A stretch of DNA of 64,000 nt, from assembly GCA_040508085.1 (NCBI GenBank), contig JBEVNO010000072.1, forward strand, positions 1 to 64,000. Reading direction: 5' to 3'. This document shows positions 8,639 through 16,842 of this stretch, piece after piece. The notes beneath the pieces were generated by a model, which saw nothing but the letters and a program-made list of their open reading frames with translations, ran no database searches and was not told where the DNA came from. Origin of the DNA: ZC4RG30 sp040508085. Lineage in GTDB: Bacteria > Pseudomonadota > Gammaproteobacteria > Steroidobacterales > Steroidobacteraceae. Position 1 is the first letter of the stretch. The number at the start of each line of letters is the position of its first letter. Both the position numbers and the translations under genes were made by a program.

Positions 8639-10729
8639 TCACCACATGTCCTTCAGCTTGCCCAGCGCGTCGATGCTGACTGGCGCCTGGGCGCCAACCA
8701 GGCGCGCATCGGTGACATGGGCCCCGGTGAAGGACGACTGCTCGAAACATTTCATGAGTCTGTCAGTCACGAAGCGGCTGCGGCCGCCGTACACATGGGC
8801 ATCCCCCCGCGGGGCCTGCTGCGTCACCGGGAATTTCAGCGGCTGGATCAGCTGCAGCTCGTTGCGGGCGCGGGTCATGGCCACGTAGAGCAGCCGCCGC
8901 TCCTCGTCGATGGCCTCCTGCTTGCCGGTGGCGAATTCCGACGGGAACGTGCCGTCGACGACATTCAGCAGGAACACCGTGTCCCACTCCATTCCCTTGG
9001 CGGAATGGATGGTGGAGAGCACCAGATAATCCTCATCCTGCGATGCCTTGCCGGACAGGTCACTGGTGGACTGCGGCGGATCGAGCGCGAGTTCCGACAG
9101 GAACCGCTCGCGCGAACCGAACTGCTGCGACAGCTGCTCCAGCTGCTCCAGATCGCCGATGCGGGTATGGAAGTGATCGAATATGCGTTCCAGCTGCGGC
9201 TGGTACCACTCGCGCACCAGCCGCACCTGGCCTGCCCAGGCGCGCTCCGGTTCGGCCAGCGCCACCATTAGTTCGGCCAGCTTGCGGGCTTCCCGCTCGC
9301 AGGAGGCGGGCACCTTGACGCTGCGCAATGCGGTCATCGAGCCGCCGGCGGCAGCCAGCGCGTCCAGCACGGCGCGCGCGTTCACCGGCCCCATGCCCGG
9401 CAGCAGCTGCAGCACCCGGAATGCCGCCAGCGAATTGCGCGGGTTGTCGGCCCACCGCAGCAGCGCAACCATGTCCTTCACATGGGCGGCGTCGAGAAAT
9501 TTCAGGCCCCCATATTTCACGAAGGGAATGCGGCGGCGCGCGAGCTCGATCTCAAGCAGGTCGCTGTGGCTGCTGGTGCGGAACAGCACCGCCATGCGGC
9601 GCAGCTGTACGCCGGTTTCGCGTCGTTTAAGCACCTGCAGTGCCACGTACTCGGCCTGCGATTCCAGGTCGTCGACGCTGACATAGCGCGGCAGGGGGCC
9701 TGTGCCGCGCGCTGCCAGCAGGTGCTTGCGATACTGCCGTGGCGCGTCCGCCATCAGGGCATTGGCGGCATCCAGCACTGCCTGCGTGGAGCGGTAGTTC
9801 TGCCCCAGCGGCACGACCTCGGCCTGCGGCGTATAGCGCTGCGCGAAGCCCAGGATGTTCTCGACCTCGGCGGCGCGGAACGAATAGATGGCCTGCGCGT
9901 CGTCACCCACCACGGTCAGACCACTGCCGTCGGGGCGTATGGCGTCAAGGATGCGAGCCTGCAGCGCATTCGTATCCTGGTATTCATCCACCAGGATGTG
10001 GTCGAAGTTGCTGGCCACGTGCCGCGCCAGGGCCGGCTCCGACACCAGCACCTGCCAGTACAGCAGCAGGTCGTCGTAATCGAGCAGCCCGAAGCGCTGC
10101 TTGCGCTCCACATAGGTGCGATACATCTTGCCCAGTTCCTGCTCCCACTGCTGGCACCAGGGAAACTGCTTCTGCAGCGTCTCGGCCAGTGCCCAGCCGG
10201 TGTTCACGCGATGGGAGTAGATGGCAAGGCAGGTGTCCTTGCGCGGGAACCGCTGCTCCTTGGCCGCCTGGCCAAGTTCCGTGCGCACATGGTCCAGCAG
10301 GTCGGCCGAATCGGAACGATCGATCACCGTGAATGCCGGATCCAGTTTCAGCTGCGGGGCGTAGTGGCGCAGCAGCCGGTTGCCCAGCGAATGGAAGGTG
10401 CCCGTCCAGCTAAGGCGCTGCGCGATGCCCTGCATGCGGCTGGCGCCGGCATCGCCAGCGGCCTTGCCGAGGATCTCCAGCGCCCGCCGCCGCATCTCGT
10501 GCGCCGCGCGCCGCGTGAAGGTCAGCAGCATGATGCGCGAGGGATCCACGCCATTGAGCACCAGGTGCGCCACGCGATGCGCCACGGTGCTGGTCTTGCC
10601 AGTGCCCGCGCCCGCAATCACCAGCAGCGGCCCGGCCCGGAAGGGGCCTTCGGCGCGCGCCTCGCCATAGGCGACCGCCTTGCGCTGGGCTTGGTTCAGG
10701 GACTCCAGATGGCTGGCGGTAGCGGACAT
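8639..10729 (-). CDS. UvrD/Rep-family ATP-dependent DNA helicase
   Basis: 696 residues with the SF1A motifs in order: Walker A AGAGTGKTSTV (about 40), LLTFTRRAAHEM, DEYQDTN (motif II), GDDAQAIYSFRAAEVENI (motif III), STIHSAKGMEWDTVFLLN (motif V) and RLLYVAMTRAR (motif VI). It is somewhat shorter than UvrD or Rep (about 670-720), without a clear nuclease domain. The likely role is 3'-5' unwinding in repair or restart of replication; which paralogue it is remains open. It is divergent from the NUDIX gene with only 21 bases between the start codons. Confidence 0.92.
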   Translation of the reverse strand: MSATASHLESLNQAQRKAVAYGEARAEGPFRAGPLLVIAGAGTGKTSTVAHRVAHLVLNGVDPSRIMLLTFTRRAAHEMRRRALEILGKAAGDAGASRMQGIAQRLSWTGTFHSLGNRLLRHYAPQLKLDPAFTVIDRSDSADLLDHVRTELGQAAKEQRFPRKDTCLAIYSHRVNTGWALAETLQKQFPWCQQWEQELGKMYRTYVERKQRFGLLDYDDLLLYWQVLVSEPALARHVASNFDHILVDEYQDTNALQARILDAIRPDGSGLTVVGDDAQAIYSFRAAEVENILGFAQRYTPQAEVVPLGQNYRSTQAVLDAANALMADAPRQYRKHLLAARGTGPLPRYVSVDDLESQAEYVALQVLKRRETGVQLRRMAVLFRTSSHSDLLEIELARRRIPFVKYGGLKFLDAAHVKDMVALLRWADNPRNSLAAFRVLQLLPGMGPVNARAVLDALAAAGGSMTALRSVKVPASCEREARKLAELMVALAEPERAWAGQVRLVREWYQPQLERIFDHFHTRIGDLEQLEQLSQQFGSRERFLSELALDPPQSTSDLSGKASQDEDYLVLSTIHSAKGMEWDTVFLLNVVDGTFPSEFATGKQEAIDEERRLLYVAMTRARNELQLIQPLKFPVTQQAPRGDAHVYGGRSRFVTDRLMKCFEQSSFTGAHVTDARLVGAQAPVSIDALGKLKDMW

Positions 10730-10750
10730 AATTCGGGCTCAACTATAGCA

Positions 10751-11284
10751 ATGCGCAGGTCAGCCATCGTGAACCGGGTCGAAACTGTTTTCCGAGGTCA
10801 GGTCATCACCGTGGACGTGGAGCAGGTGCAGCTGCCCAACGGGGAGACCGGCCGCTACGAGATCGTGCGCCACCCGGGCGGGGCAGCCATCGTGGCCGTG
10901 GACGAGCGGGAGCGGGTCTGCCTGCTGCGGCAGTTCCGGCCGGCCGCAGCCGGCTGGGTCTGGGAGCTGCCTGCAGGGCGGCTCGAGCCGGGTGAACCAC
11001 CCGCCACCACAGCGCAGCGTGAGCTGCGCGAGGAAGCCGGGCGGGAAGCCGCCCACTGGGAGCCGCTGGGCAGCATCCTGTCCTCTCCAGGGGTATTCGC
11101 CGAGACCATCCACCTGTTCCTGGCGCGCGGCCTTGCTACCGTGGCGCAGCAGCTGGAGCGGCACGAGGTCATTGAAGTGCACTGGCTGCCCCTGGATGAG
11201 GCTGTAGGACGGGCGCTCTCCGGGGAGCTGTCAGATGCCAAAACAGTGATTGGCTTGGTACGCGCGGCGGCCCGGCGGGACTAA
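10751..11284 (+). CDS. NUDIX hydrolase (ADP-ribose pyrophosphatase-like)
   Basis: 177 residues. The Nudix box is visible as GRLEPGEPPATTAQ then RELREEAG, with the metal-binding REEAG glutamates. The context QFRPAAAGWVWELPAG upstream of the box and ALSGELSDAKTVIGL near the end are typical of ADP-sugar pyrophosphatases of the NudF type, which hydrolyse ADP-ribose to AMP and ribose 5-phosphate. The start is ATG 10751; a GTG at 10769 is an alternative closer to the conserved region. It is followed after 9 bases by a small gene, probably co-transcribed. Confidence 0.88.
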   Translation: MRRSAIVNRVETVFRGQVITVDVEQVQLPNGETGRYEIVRHPGGAAIVAVDERERVCLLRQFRPAAAGWVWELPAGRLEPGEPPATTAQRELREEAGREAAHWEPLGSILSSPGVFAETIHLFLARGLATVAQQLERHEVIEVHWLPLDEAVGRALSGELSDAKTVIGLVRAAARRD

Positions 11285-11293
11285 GATGGTCAA

Positions 11294-11605
11294 ATGTCCA
11301 GACAAAAGCCCCCGCCGAAATTCAGCTTCGGTGCACCCGAGCCCACCGAGCCGCAGCGGGAAATGCCCGCCTCGCTGGATATCGTTGAATACGACCCGGT
11401 GAAGCTGGCCGCCAAGAAGAAGCGGCTGGCTGGCGGTGCATACAACCCGTACGAGAACACCGTTGCAGTGAGCGACACGGCGCGCATGAAAAAGCCGCGC
11501 GTGGACCTGCGCAAGCTGTCCGAGTGGATCAAGACCACCAAGCACGTGAAGGCGCTGCGCAGCGAAGAACTACCGCCGCAGCCTAAGACGCCGCGCCGCA
11601 AGTAA
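11294..11605 (+). CDS. Small basic hypothetical protein
   Basis: 103 residues, rich in Lys, Pro and Arg, with no signal peptide or membrane segment. It is probably largely disordered (opening SRQKPPPKFSFGAPEP and ending PPQPKTPRRK) with a short central block KKKRLAGGAYNPYENT. It follows the NUDIX gene by 9 bases and has no strong binding site. Its last 36 bases overlap the convergent lptF gene. I do not recognise a family, and no function can be assigned. Confidence 0.6.
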   Translation: MSRQKPPPKFSFGAPEPTEPQREMPASLDIVEYDPVKLAAKKKRLAGGAYNPYENTVAVSDTARMKKPRVDLRKLSEWIKTTKHVKALRSEELPPQPKTPRRK

Positions 11606-12661
11606 TCCACAGCCCAGCGCCACCGCCAGCGCGTGCACCCACCACAGGCCGAGCCAGGGTGGCACTTCTCCGCGCTCGAACAGGGTGCGGCCGGCTGACA
11701 GCAGACCCGCATACACGGCAAACAGCAGTACCGCCGCCGGCAGGCGCGCATGCCGCCCCTGGCGTGGCAACAGCCGCGCCAGGGGTACCGCCAGCATGCC
11801 CAGCACGAGCACATTCACAACCCAGGCAATGCGCCAGTGCAGCTCACCCCGCTGGCGCGGAGCCGTCGCCGCCAGCAGCTCGCGGTTGCCGAGCACGTCA
11901 ACACGGGGTTTGCCGGGCAGCACCATCTGCGGCGTCGGGATGCGCAGCTGCTGGCGGCTGAACCGCGTGATGCGCCAGTCACCCGCGCCGGGCGTGCCCT
12001 CATAACTGCGCCCTTCCTGCAGGTCGATGAGGTAGAACCTGCTGTCGGGGCTCACCGCATAACGCGCGGCGCGCGCCAGCACCACCTGCATGCGGGCAGG
12101 CCGCTGCTGTTGTGCCGGCAGTTCGCGCTGCACGAACACGTCCTGCAGCAAGCCCTCGGCGTTCTGGCTGCGGAAGCTGAGCGTTGCGCCCTCGCCCAGT
12201 GAGCGGAACGCGCCGGGCGCCAGCGCCCGCGTGGCTGCCGTGCGCAGCGCGCTGAGGCGCATCTCAACAATGCCGCGCGCCGCGGCGGGACCATCGAAGA
12301 ACGCAATCCACGCGGCGAGAACGGCAGCAGCCAGTGTCACGACTCCCGCGGCAGCGTATAGCGGGCCATTGCCGACCCCGCAGGCCTGTGCGGCAGAAAT
12401 CTCGCTGTCGTGATACAGGCGCCCGAGACCGGACACGACGCCCAGCAGCACTGCGAACGGCAGGATCACCGGCAGGTTGCTGCGCAGGGAGAGCCATACC
12501 AGTTGCAGCACCATGTCGCCGGGCACCTGCCCGTCGGCGGCGCGCCCCAGCACGAAGGCCAGCTGGTAGATCACCAGCACCGCCAGCAGCACCACGCCGA
12601 CCAGCAGCGTTGCGGCGGCCACATCGCGCAGCGCATGGCGGAAGAAAATGCCGCGCGTCAT
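11570..12661 (-). CDS. lptF: LPS export permease LptF (YjgP/YjgQ family)
   Basis: 363 residues with the family layout: three N-terminal membrane segments (about 15-37, 55-78, 98-120), a periplasmic beta-jellyroll (about 130-270) and three C-terminal segments (about 280-360). The coupling-helix region LYHDSEISAAQACGV after membrane segment 2 is typical. LptF and LptG form the inner-membrane heterodimer that, with LptB2, extracts LPS and passes it to LptC. The N-terminal sequence FFRHALRDVAAATLLV fits LptF. Unusually lptG is not next to it; instead it ends a run of unrelated genes. Confidence 0.85.
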   Translation of the reverse strand: MTRGIFFRHALRDVAAATLLVGVVLLAVLVIYQLAFVLGRAADGQVPGDMVLQLVWLSLRSNLPVILPFAVLLGVVSGLGRLYHDSEISAAQACGVGNGPLYAAAGVVTLAAAVLAAWIAFFDGPAAARGIVEMRLSALRTAATRALAPGAFRSLGEGATLSFRSQNAEGLLQDVFVQRELPAQQQRPARMQVVLARAARYAVSPDSRFYLIDLQEGRSYEGTPGAGDWRITRFSRQQLRIPTPQMVLPGKPRVDVLGNRELLAATAPRQRGELHWRIAWVVNVLVLGMLAVPLARLLPRQGRHARLPAAVLLFAVYAGLLSAGRTLFERGEVPPWLGLWWVHALAVALGCGLLAARRLRLRR

Positions 12662-12692
12662 GGCAGGCCTGGTTCAACGATGGTGCGGGCGG

Positions 12693-13340
12693 CTACCAGG
12701 GCGCGTCGGCGCGACGGGCATAACGGAACCAGGGATCGGCTTCATCGCCGTAGACCAGCACACCGGCCGCGTCCCGCTGCTGCTCGAACACGGCCAGGCC
12801 ATCCGCATCCAGCTTCATGCGCTGTTCAACACGCAGCGTCTCACCGGTGGTGCGCGACACCGTGCGGCAGCCGGCACCGGTGGTGGCCGTGAAGCCCGCG
12901 CCATCGCGCTGCCACAGCATGTCGCAGCCGTTGCGCTGACGCAGATCCTGCACCAGCAGGCTGCGGAACAGGTCGCGATTGAGCTGGCCATCGCGCCAGC
13001 GCAGCGGCTCGCTGAAATCCAGCTGCGCCAGCAGCGCCTGCTGGCCCTTGGCCACCTCGGTCACCACGTAAAGGCGTTGTGTGAGCACCCGCCGCGGGTC
13101 ATCGGCGGCCATCTCCTGCAGGTAGAACACGTGCTCGCCCACCAGCGGCGCCTGCACCGGCGCAATGATCATGCGCAGCGCGGGATGATCGGGGCTCGCG
13201 CGCGACTGGGCGATGTTGTCGTAGCTGCCGGCCAGCACGGCCACCAGCTCGTTGACCATGGCCTCCTCCTTGGTCGGCTTGGCCGCGCAGGCCGCGAGAA
13301 ACAGCGCCGCGACCGCGCCCACGATGTGCCTAGCCGCCAT
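12693..13340 (-). CDS. CpcT/CpeT-family lipoprotein
   Basis: 215 residues. A lipobox (LAAC) follows a short hydrophobic signal, then comes a CpcT/CpeT domain (old name DUF1001) with HPALRMIIAPVQAP, HVFYLQE and QRLYVV. In cyanobacteria CpcT attaches bilins to phycobiliproteins; this heterotroph shows no phycobiliprotein genes, so the fold must serve another purpose, perhaps binding a hydrophobic ligand at the envelope. The start overlaps the end of the ATP-grasp gene by 11 bases, so translation is probably coupled. Confidence 0.8.
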   Translation of the reverse strand: MAARHIVGAVAALFLAACAAKPTKEEAMVNELVAVLAGSYDNIAQSRASPDHPALRMIIAPVQAPLVGEHVFYLQEMAADDPRRVLTQRLYVVTEVAKGQQALLAQLDFSEPLRWRDGQLNRDLFRSLLVQDLRQRNGCDMLWQRDGAGFTATTGAGCRTVSRTTGETLRVEQRMKLDADGLAVFEQQRDAAGVLVYGDEADPWFRYARRADAPW

Positions 13341-14367
13341 ACATCACCCGCCATTGGGCCGGATAGGTCAGCCCGAGTTTCACGATTGAATCCAGCAGCG
13401 CCGCATAGTCGCGGCCGGCCGCGTCGGCCGAGCGCGCGAAGTCTTCATCCTTGGCCAGGTGCGGGTTGGCATTGGCCTCCAGCGCGAACAGGCTGCCATC
13501 GGCACGCATGCGGAAATCCATGCGGGCATAGCCGGTGAGTCCCAGCGCGCGATAGATGCGGCGGCACAGGCGGTCGAGCCGTGCTTCCACAGCCGGCGAC
13601 AGGTCGCGCGCGGGCGCGCTGTCGATGCCGTACTTGGAGCGGTATTTGGAATCCCACTTCACCTTGCGGGTGGCGATGGCGCTGCCCTTCTCGCCCATGC
13701 TGCCGAAATTGAGTTCCCACACGGGGAAGCGTGTCAGCCGCGCGTTGCCGAGCATGCCCACATACAGCTCGCGCCCTTCGATGTATTCCTCTACCAGCAC
13801 ATCCGATTTGTGCTGCTCCAGCACGAACTCGATGCGCTCCTTCAGCCGCGCGGGATCCTCCACCACCGAGGCCTGCGAGATGCCCAGCGAGGCGTCATCG
13901 GTGCTCGATTTCACGAAAAGCGGGAAGCGCAGGCGCCGCGGCAGCTGGATGCGCTGGCCGCGCCGGAACACCGCAAACTGCGGCGTGGATATGCGGTGGT
14001 AGGCGAAGACCTGCTTGCACAATGCCTTGTCGCGCGACAACAACAGGCCGCGCGGATTACAGCCGGTATAGGGCTGGCGCATCATCTCCAGCAGGGCGGT
14101 GACATGCTGGTCGTAGCTGACGATGCCGTCGAACTCCTCCAGCAGGTTGAACACCACATCCGGCTGCCAGTCGGCAATGGTGGTGCGCAGCTCGGTGATG
14201 CTGTCCAGCACGCCCAGGGCCCGCACTTCGTGCCCGGAGGCACGCAGCGTCTGGATCACATCGTATTCGGTGCGCCATTCCTCGATGGCCTTCTCGCTCT
14301 GGCCCTCGAGGTTGTCTGGCGGCATCAGGCTCGGATGCAGAACGACCAGGACTCGCGATCGCTTCAT
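13330..14367 (-). CDS. ATP-grasp ligase, D-Ala-D-Ala ligase-like
   Basis: 345 residues. The N-terminal domain carries QPDVVFNLLEEFDG and the PYTGCNPRGLLLSRDKALCK stretch of D-Ala-D-Ala ligases. The ATP-grasp half contains FPLFVKSS, VLVEEYIEGRELYVG and the Mg-binding ALEANANPHL near 315. Such enzymes join a carboxylate to an amine or peptide using ATP. It differs from housekeeping Ddl in its long C-terminal insertion (KWDSKYRSKYGID) and in lying in an operon with a metallopeptidase, so a specialised peptide or amino-acid ligase is likely. The substrate is unknown. The ATG overlaps the preceding gene by 4 bases. Confidence 0.85.
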   Translation of the reverse strand: MKRSRVLVVLHPSLMPPDNLEGQSEKAIEEWRTEYDVIQTLRASGHEVRALGVLDSITELRTTIADWQPDVVFNLLEEFDGIVSYDQHVTALLEMMRQPYTGCNPRGLLLSRDKALCKQVFAYHRISTPQFAVFRRGQRIQLPRRLRFPLFVKSSTDDASLGISQASVVEDPARLKERIEFVLEQHKSDVLVEEYIEGRELYVGMLGNARLTRFPVWELNFGSMGEKGSAIATRKVKWDSKYRSKYGIDSAPARDLSPAVEARLDRLCRRIYRALGLTGYARMDFRMRADGSLFALEANANPHLAKDEDFARSADAAGRDYAALLDSIVKLGLTYPAQWRVMYGG

Positions 14368-15416
14368 AGGTTCACGTGCGGTCGTTCCCTCTCGCCGAGC
14401 AGGCGTGCCAGGCCACCGAGCAGCCAGCGTGCATGAGGCAGGGCATTGCGCTGCGACCCTCTGAGGTAAAGCTGCATGTTATCCGAACGGTCGACCGCGA
14501 TGCGCAGCACCTGGTGCAGCGTGTACTGGTCGATCTCGCCCTGGTGCCAGGCCACCGACAGCAGCTCGCGCCGATGGGCCCGCAGGAACGTCGCGGCCTT
14601 GACGCTGGTGCGGCGTGGCCGCTCGCGCGCGAACACGCGCGCCAGCAAGCCATCCGCTGCTTCGCTGCGCCAGTCACTCTGCCGCGCAATCTTCTCGCGG
14701 TAATGCTGTGCCAGCGTGCGCCGGTTGGAACTGAGCGGCTCGTAAAAAGCCCGGCTGCGCACCAGCGGGGTGCTGTCGCCGATCTCGCGCATCATCTCGT
14801 CGACCAGATGGAGTTTCTGCCAGGCCGGCCAGCTGGCGTAGGTGCGGCGCCAGTCCGAATTGGGTTTCAGCCACACGGCGAAGGTTTCGGCGAAATCCTC
14901 GGTGGGATGGCTCTGCGCATACCATTCGCCGAGGTGCCGCACGAAGCTGCGGCTGCCAGGGCGCGCGCGATAGGATTTGGGATAAGGCAGCGAAGCCGGG
15001 CCAAACAGCTCACGCCAGCGCGCGCGGCGCCGCAGCCGGTAGGCGGTATCGATGGCATGCCCCACCTCGTGGCGCAGGATGCGCATCATCCAGCTGCTGT
15101 TGCCGCCTTCGACCTGCCGCATCATGCGCCGCTCCAGCAGCATCAGCCGCGGATGCGCCAGGTAGAACGGCACGGCGATGCCGGGGATGCCATCCGGGGA
15201 GAACCATTCCTCCGACAGCCACATGTGCGGGCGGAACGAAAGGCCGCGACGTTCGAGCTCGCCATGGACCTTGTGCAGGCGCCGCTGCAGTGGCGAGCCC
15301 GGCAGGCGCAGGTTCAGGTCGCAGAACCGCAGCTGCAGCAGCTCCGCGTCGCTGAGGCGCGACCAGAGCTTCGGCAACTCAGGCGACCGGGGCACTCGCG
15401 GCACTCCCATACGCAT
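14364..15416 (-). CDS. Putative zinc metallopeptidase (HEVGH family)
   Basis: About 350 residues. The zinc signature HEVGH is at 116-120, followed by HPTEDFAETFA (170-180), whose acidic residues probably supply the third ligand. SFRPHMWLSEEWFSPDG is a further family hallmark. The family is known only as putative zinc-binding metallo-peptidases; no signal peptide is present, so it is cytoplasmic. The start is uncertain (ATG 15416 or 15410), either giving an overlap of about 30 bases with the fusion gene upstream. It overlaps the ATP-grasp gene downstream by 4 bases, suggesting a linked make-and-cut or tailoring function on a peptide. Confidence 0.78.
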   Translation of the reverse strand: MRMGVPRVPRSPELPKLWSRLSDAELLQLRFCDLNLRLPGSPLQRRLHKVHGELERRGLSFRPHMWLSEEWFSPDGIPGIAVPFYLAHPRLMLLERRMMRQVEGGNSSWMMRILRHEVGHAIDTAYRLRRRARWRELFGPASLPYPKSYRARPGSRSFVRHLGEWYAQSHPTEDFAETFAVWLKPNSDWRRTYASWPAWQKLHLVDEMMREIGDSTPLVRSRAFYEPLSSNRRTLAQHYREKIARQSDWRSEAADGLLARVFARERPRRTSVKAATFLRAHRRELLSVAWHQGEIDQYTLHQVLRIAVDRSDNMQLYLRGSQRNALPHARWLLGGLARLLGERERPHVNL

Positions 15417-16842
15417 ACAGATCTTCGGCCGCGTCCCGCGCAGCAACGAGCCCGCTCACACGCGCCTGCAGGGCAGTGCCGATGCCAGCGTCGCCGTAGA
15501 AAGTGCCAGCCAGGGCGCCATAGGCGGCACCCAGGGCGTCGCGATCGGGGCCGCGCGCTGCCAGTGCGGCAGCAAGCCCGCTGTCGAAATCCGCTGCGCG
15601 GATGAAGCAACGGACCGCGCGATCAAGCGTGCCCAGCAGGCCGCGCTGCGCCGCGCGCCTGCCGCCCTGCCGGGCCGTCCAGCCTGTGGCGACGGCCAGC
15701 ACTTCCTCGCGCAGCGCCGCGCCTGGCAGTTGGCCATGCGTGGCGATGATGCGCTGGCGCGAACCGCCGGCCAGCGCGGTCGCCACCATGGCCGCGAACA
15801 GGCGGCAGGCGTCGACGGCGACTGCGGTCTGCTGCGTGACACGCGTGACATCGGCAGCCAGCGCCACGGTGAGATCCAGCTGCCCGCCCGCGAACAGCGC
15901 CGCGGCGGCGCTGCGCGCCAGCAGCGACGGATCCGCCTGCCCCGGGTCATGCGAGCCAGGTGGTGCGGCACGATTGCGCATGGCGCGGGTCAGCGCGTCG
16001 CTGATGCCCGGTCGCAGTGTGGAGGCGGCGGCAGCGCCGATGGCGGTCGGGTCGCGCGCAAAGGCGCGATAGCGCTCTATGAGATCACGGCTGTTGAAGC
16101 CATCGCTGGCAAGCAGGCTCTGCGCAACGCACAGCGCAGTGGCGGTGTCATCGGTCCACTGCAACGGTGCGGCGGCGGCGGCGTCAGCGCTGCCGCAGGC
16201 ATCCCCTACCGCCATGCCGACCAGACAGCCGCGATGGCGATACGCGGCCGGCGATGACGCGCGCGCGGCAGCGGGCCGCGGTACCGGCCGCGCTGCGGGC
16301 GAGGACGGCACCGATGCTGCGGGGGCCTGCGCCACACCTGCGCCCGCTACCCGCCAATTGCGGATATAGGCTTCCTGTTCATCGGTCTCCGGGATCCACG
16401 GCCAGTGCGCAGCGCGCGCATTGTGTTTCCACAGGCGGTTCAGCTGGGTCACGGCCTCAGCCGGTGCCGCCCCGCTTTCACGCAGGTAGCAGCCCACTGC
16501 GGTGCCGGTGCGACCAATACCGGCGCGGCAGTGGACGTACACCGCGCCGCCGGTGGCCATGACACGCCGGATGGTGTCCTGGACGGCACGCATCTGATCC
16601 GGCGAATCCGGGATGGAGTGATCCACGATGGGCAGATTCGCGTATTCGACTCCGGCCGGCAGCAGCGAGGCGTATTCAGTCATCTCGTGCGGAAACGTGA
16701 GATCGACAAAGCCGCGCACGCCCGCCGCCAGCAACAAACCGAGCCGATCGCGCGTGTCGCGCTTGCCGCCGCCATCCGGATGCTCGCCTGCCAGGAAGCG
16801 ACCCGGCTCCACCCAGTAGCTGTTGGGCAGCGGCCGCTTCAC
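15379..16842 (-). CDS. Tyrosine/dual-specificity phosphatase fused to ADP-ribosylglycohydrolase
   Basis: 487 residues from a GTG at 16842 that overlaps the ttcA stop as GTGA. Domain 1 (about 1-165) is a cysteine phosphatase with P-loop HCRAGIGRT: His104, Cys105, Arg111, the full HCx5R motif. A Pro/Ala-rich linker (165-200) follows. Domain 2 (about 202-487) is ADP-ribosylglycohydrolase/DraG-like: RGCLVGMAVGDACGS, WTDDTA (229-234, metal-binding Asp pair) and a C-terminal GPDRDALGAAYGALAG, matching the usual GGDTD metal site as DRD. Both active sites look intact. It could remove phosphate and ADP-ribose marks from one target or tune a nucleotide signal. The reading frame stays open upstream into ttcA, but that part is only an overlap artefact. 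Confidence 0.85.
   Translation of the reverse strand: MKRPLPNSYWVEPGRFLAGEHPDGGGKRDTRDRLGLLLAAGVRGFVDLTFPHEMTEYASLLPAGVEYANLPIVDHSIPDSPDQMRAVQDTIRRVMATGGAVYVHCRAGIGRTGTAVGCYLRESGAAPAEAVTQLNRLWKHNARAAHWPWIPETDEQEAYIRNWRVAGAGVAQAPAASVPSSPAARPVPRPAAARASSPAAYRHRGCLVGMAVGDACGSADAAAAAPLQWTDDTATALCVAQSLLASDGFNSRDLIERYRAFARDPTAIGAAAASTLRPGISDALTRAMRNRAAPPGSHDPGQADPSLLARSAAAALFAGGQLDLTVALAADVTRVTQQTAVAVDACRLFAAMVATALAGGSRQRIIATHGQLPGAALREEVLAVATGWTARQGGRRAAQRGLLGTLDRAVRCFIRAADFDSGLAAALAARGPDRDALGAAYGALAGTFYGDAGIGTALQARVSGLVAARDAAEDLYAYGSAASAPVA

Noticed and set aside
9482..10750. Long open frame leading into the NUDIX gene
   Set aside because: It is antisense to the helicase; only the part from 10751 on is homologous to NUDIX proteins.
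12693..13340. Phycobilin lyase function from the CpcT family name
   Set aside because: No bilin or phycobiliprotein genes are present and the protein is an envelope lipoprotein, so only the fold name is kept.
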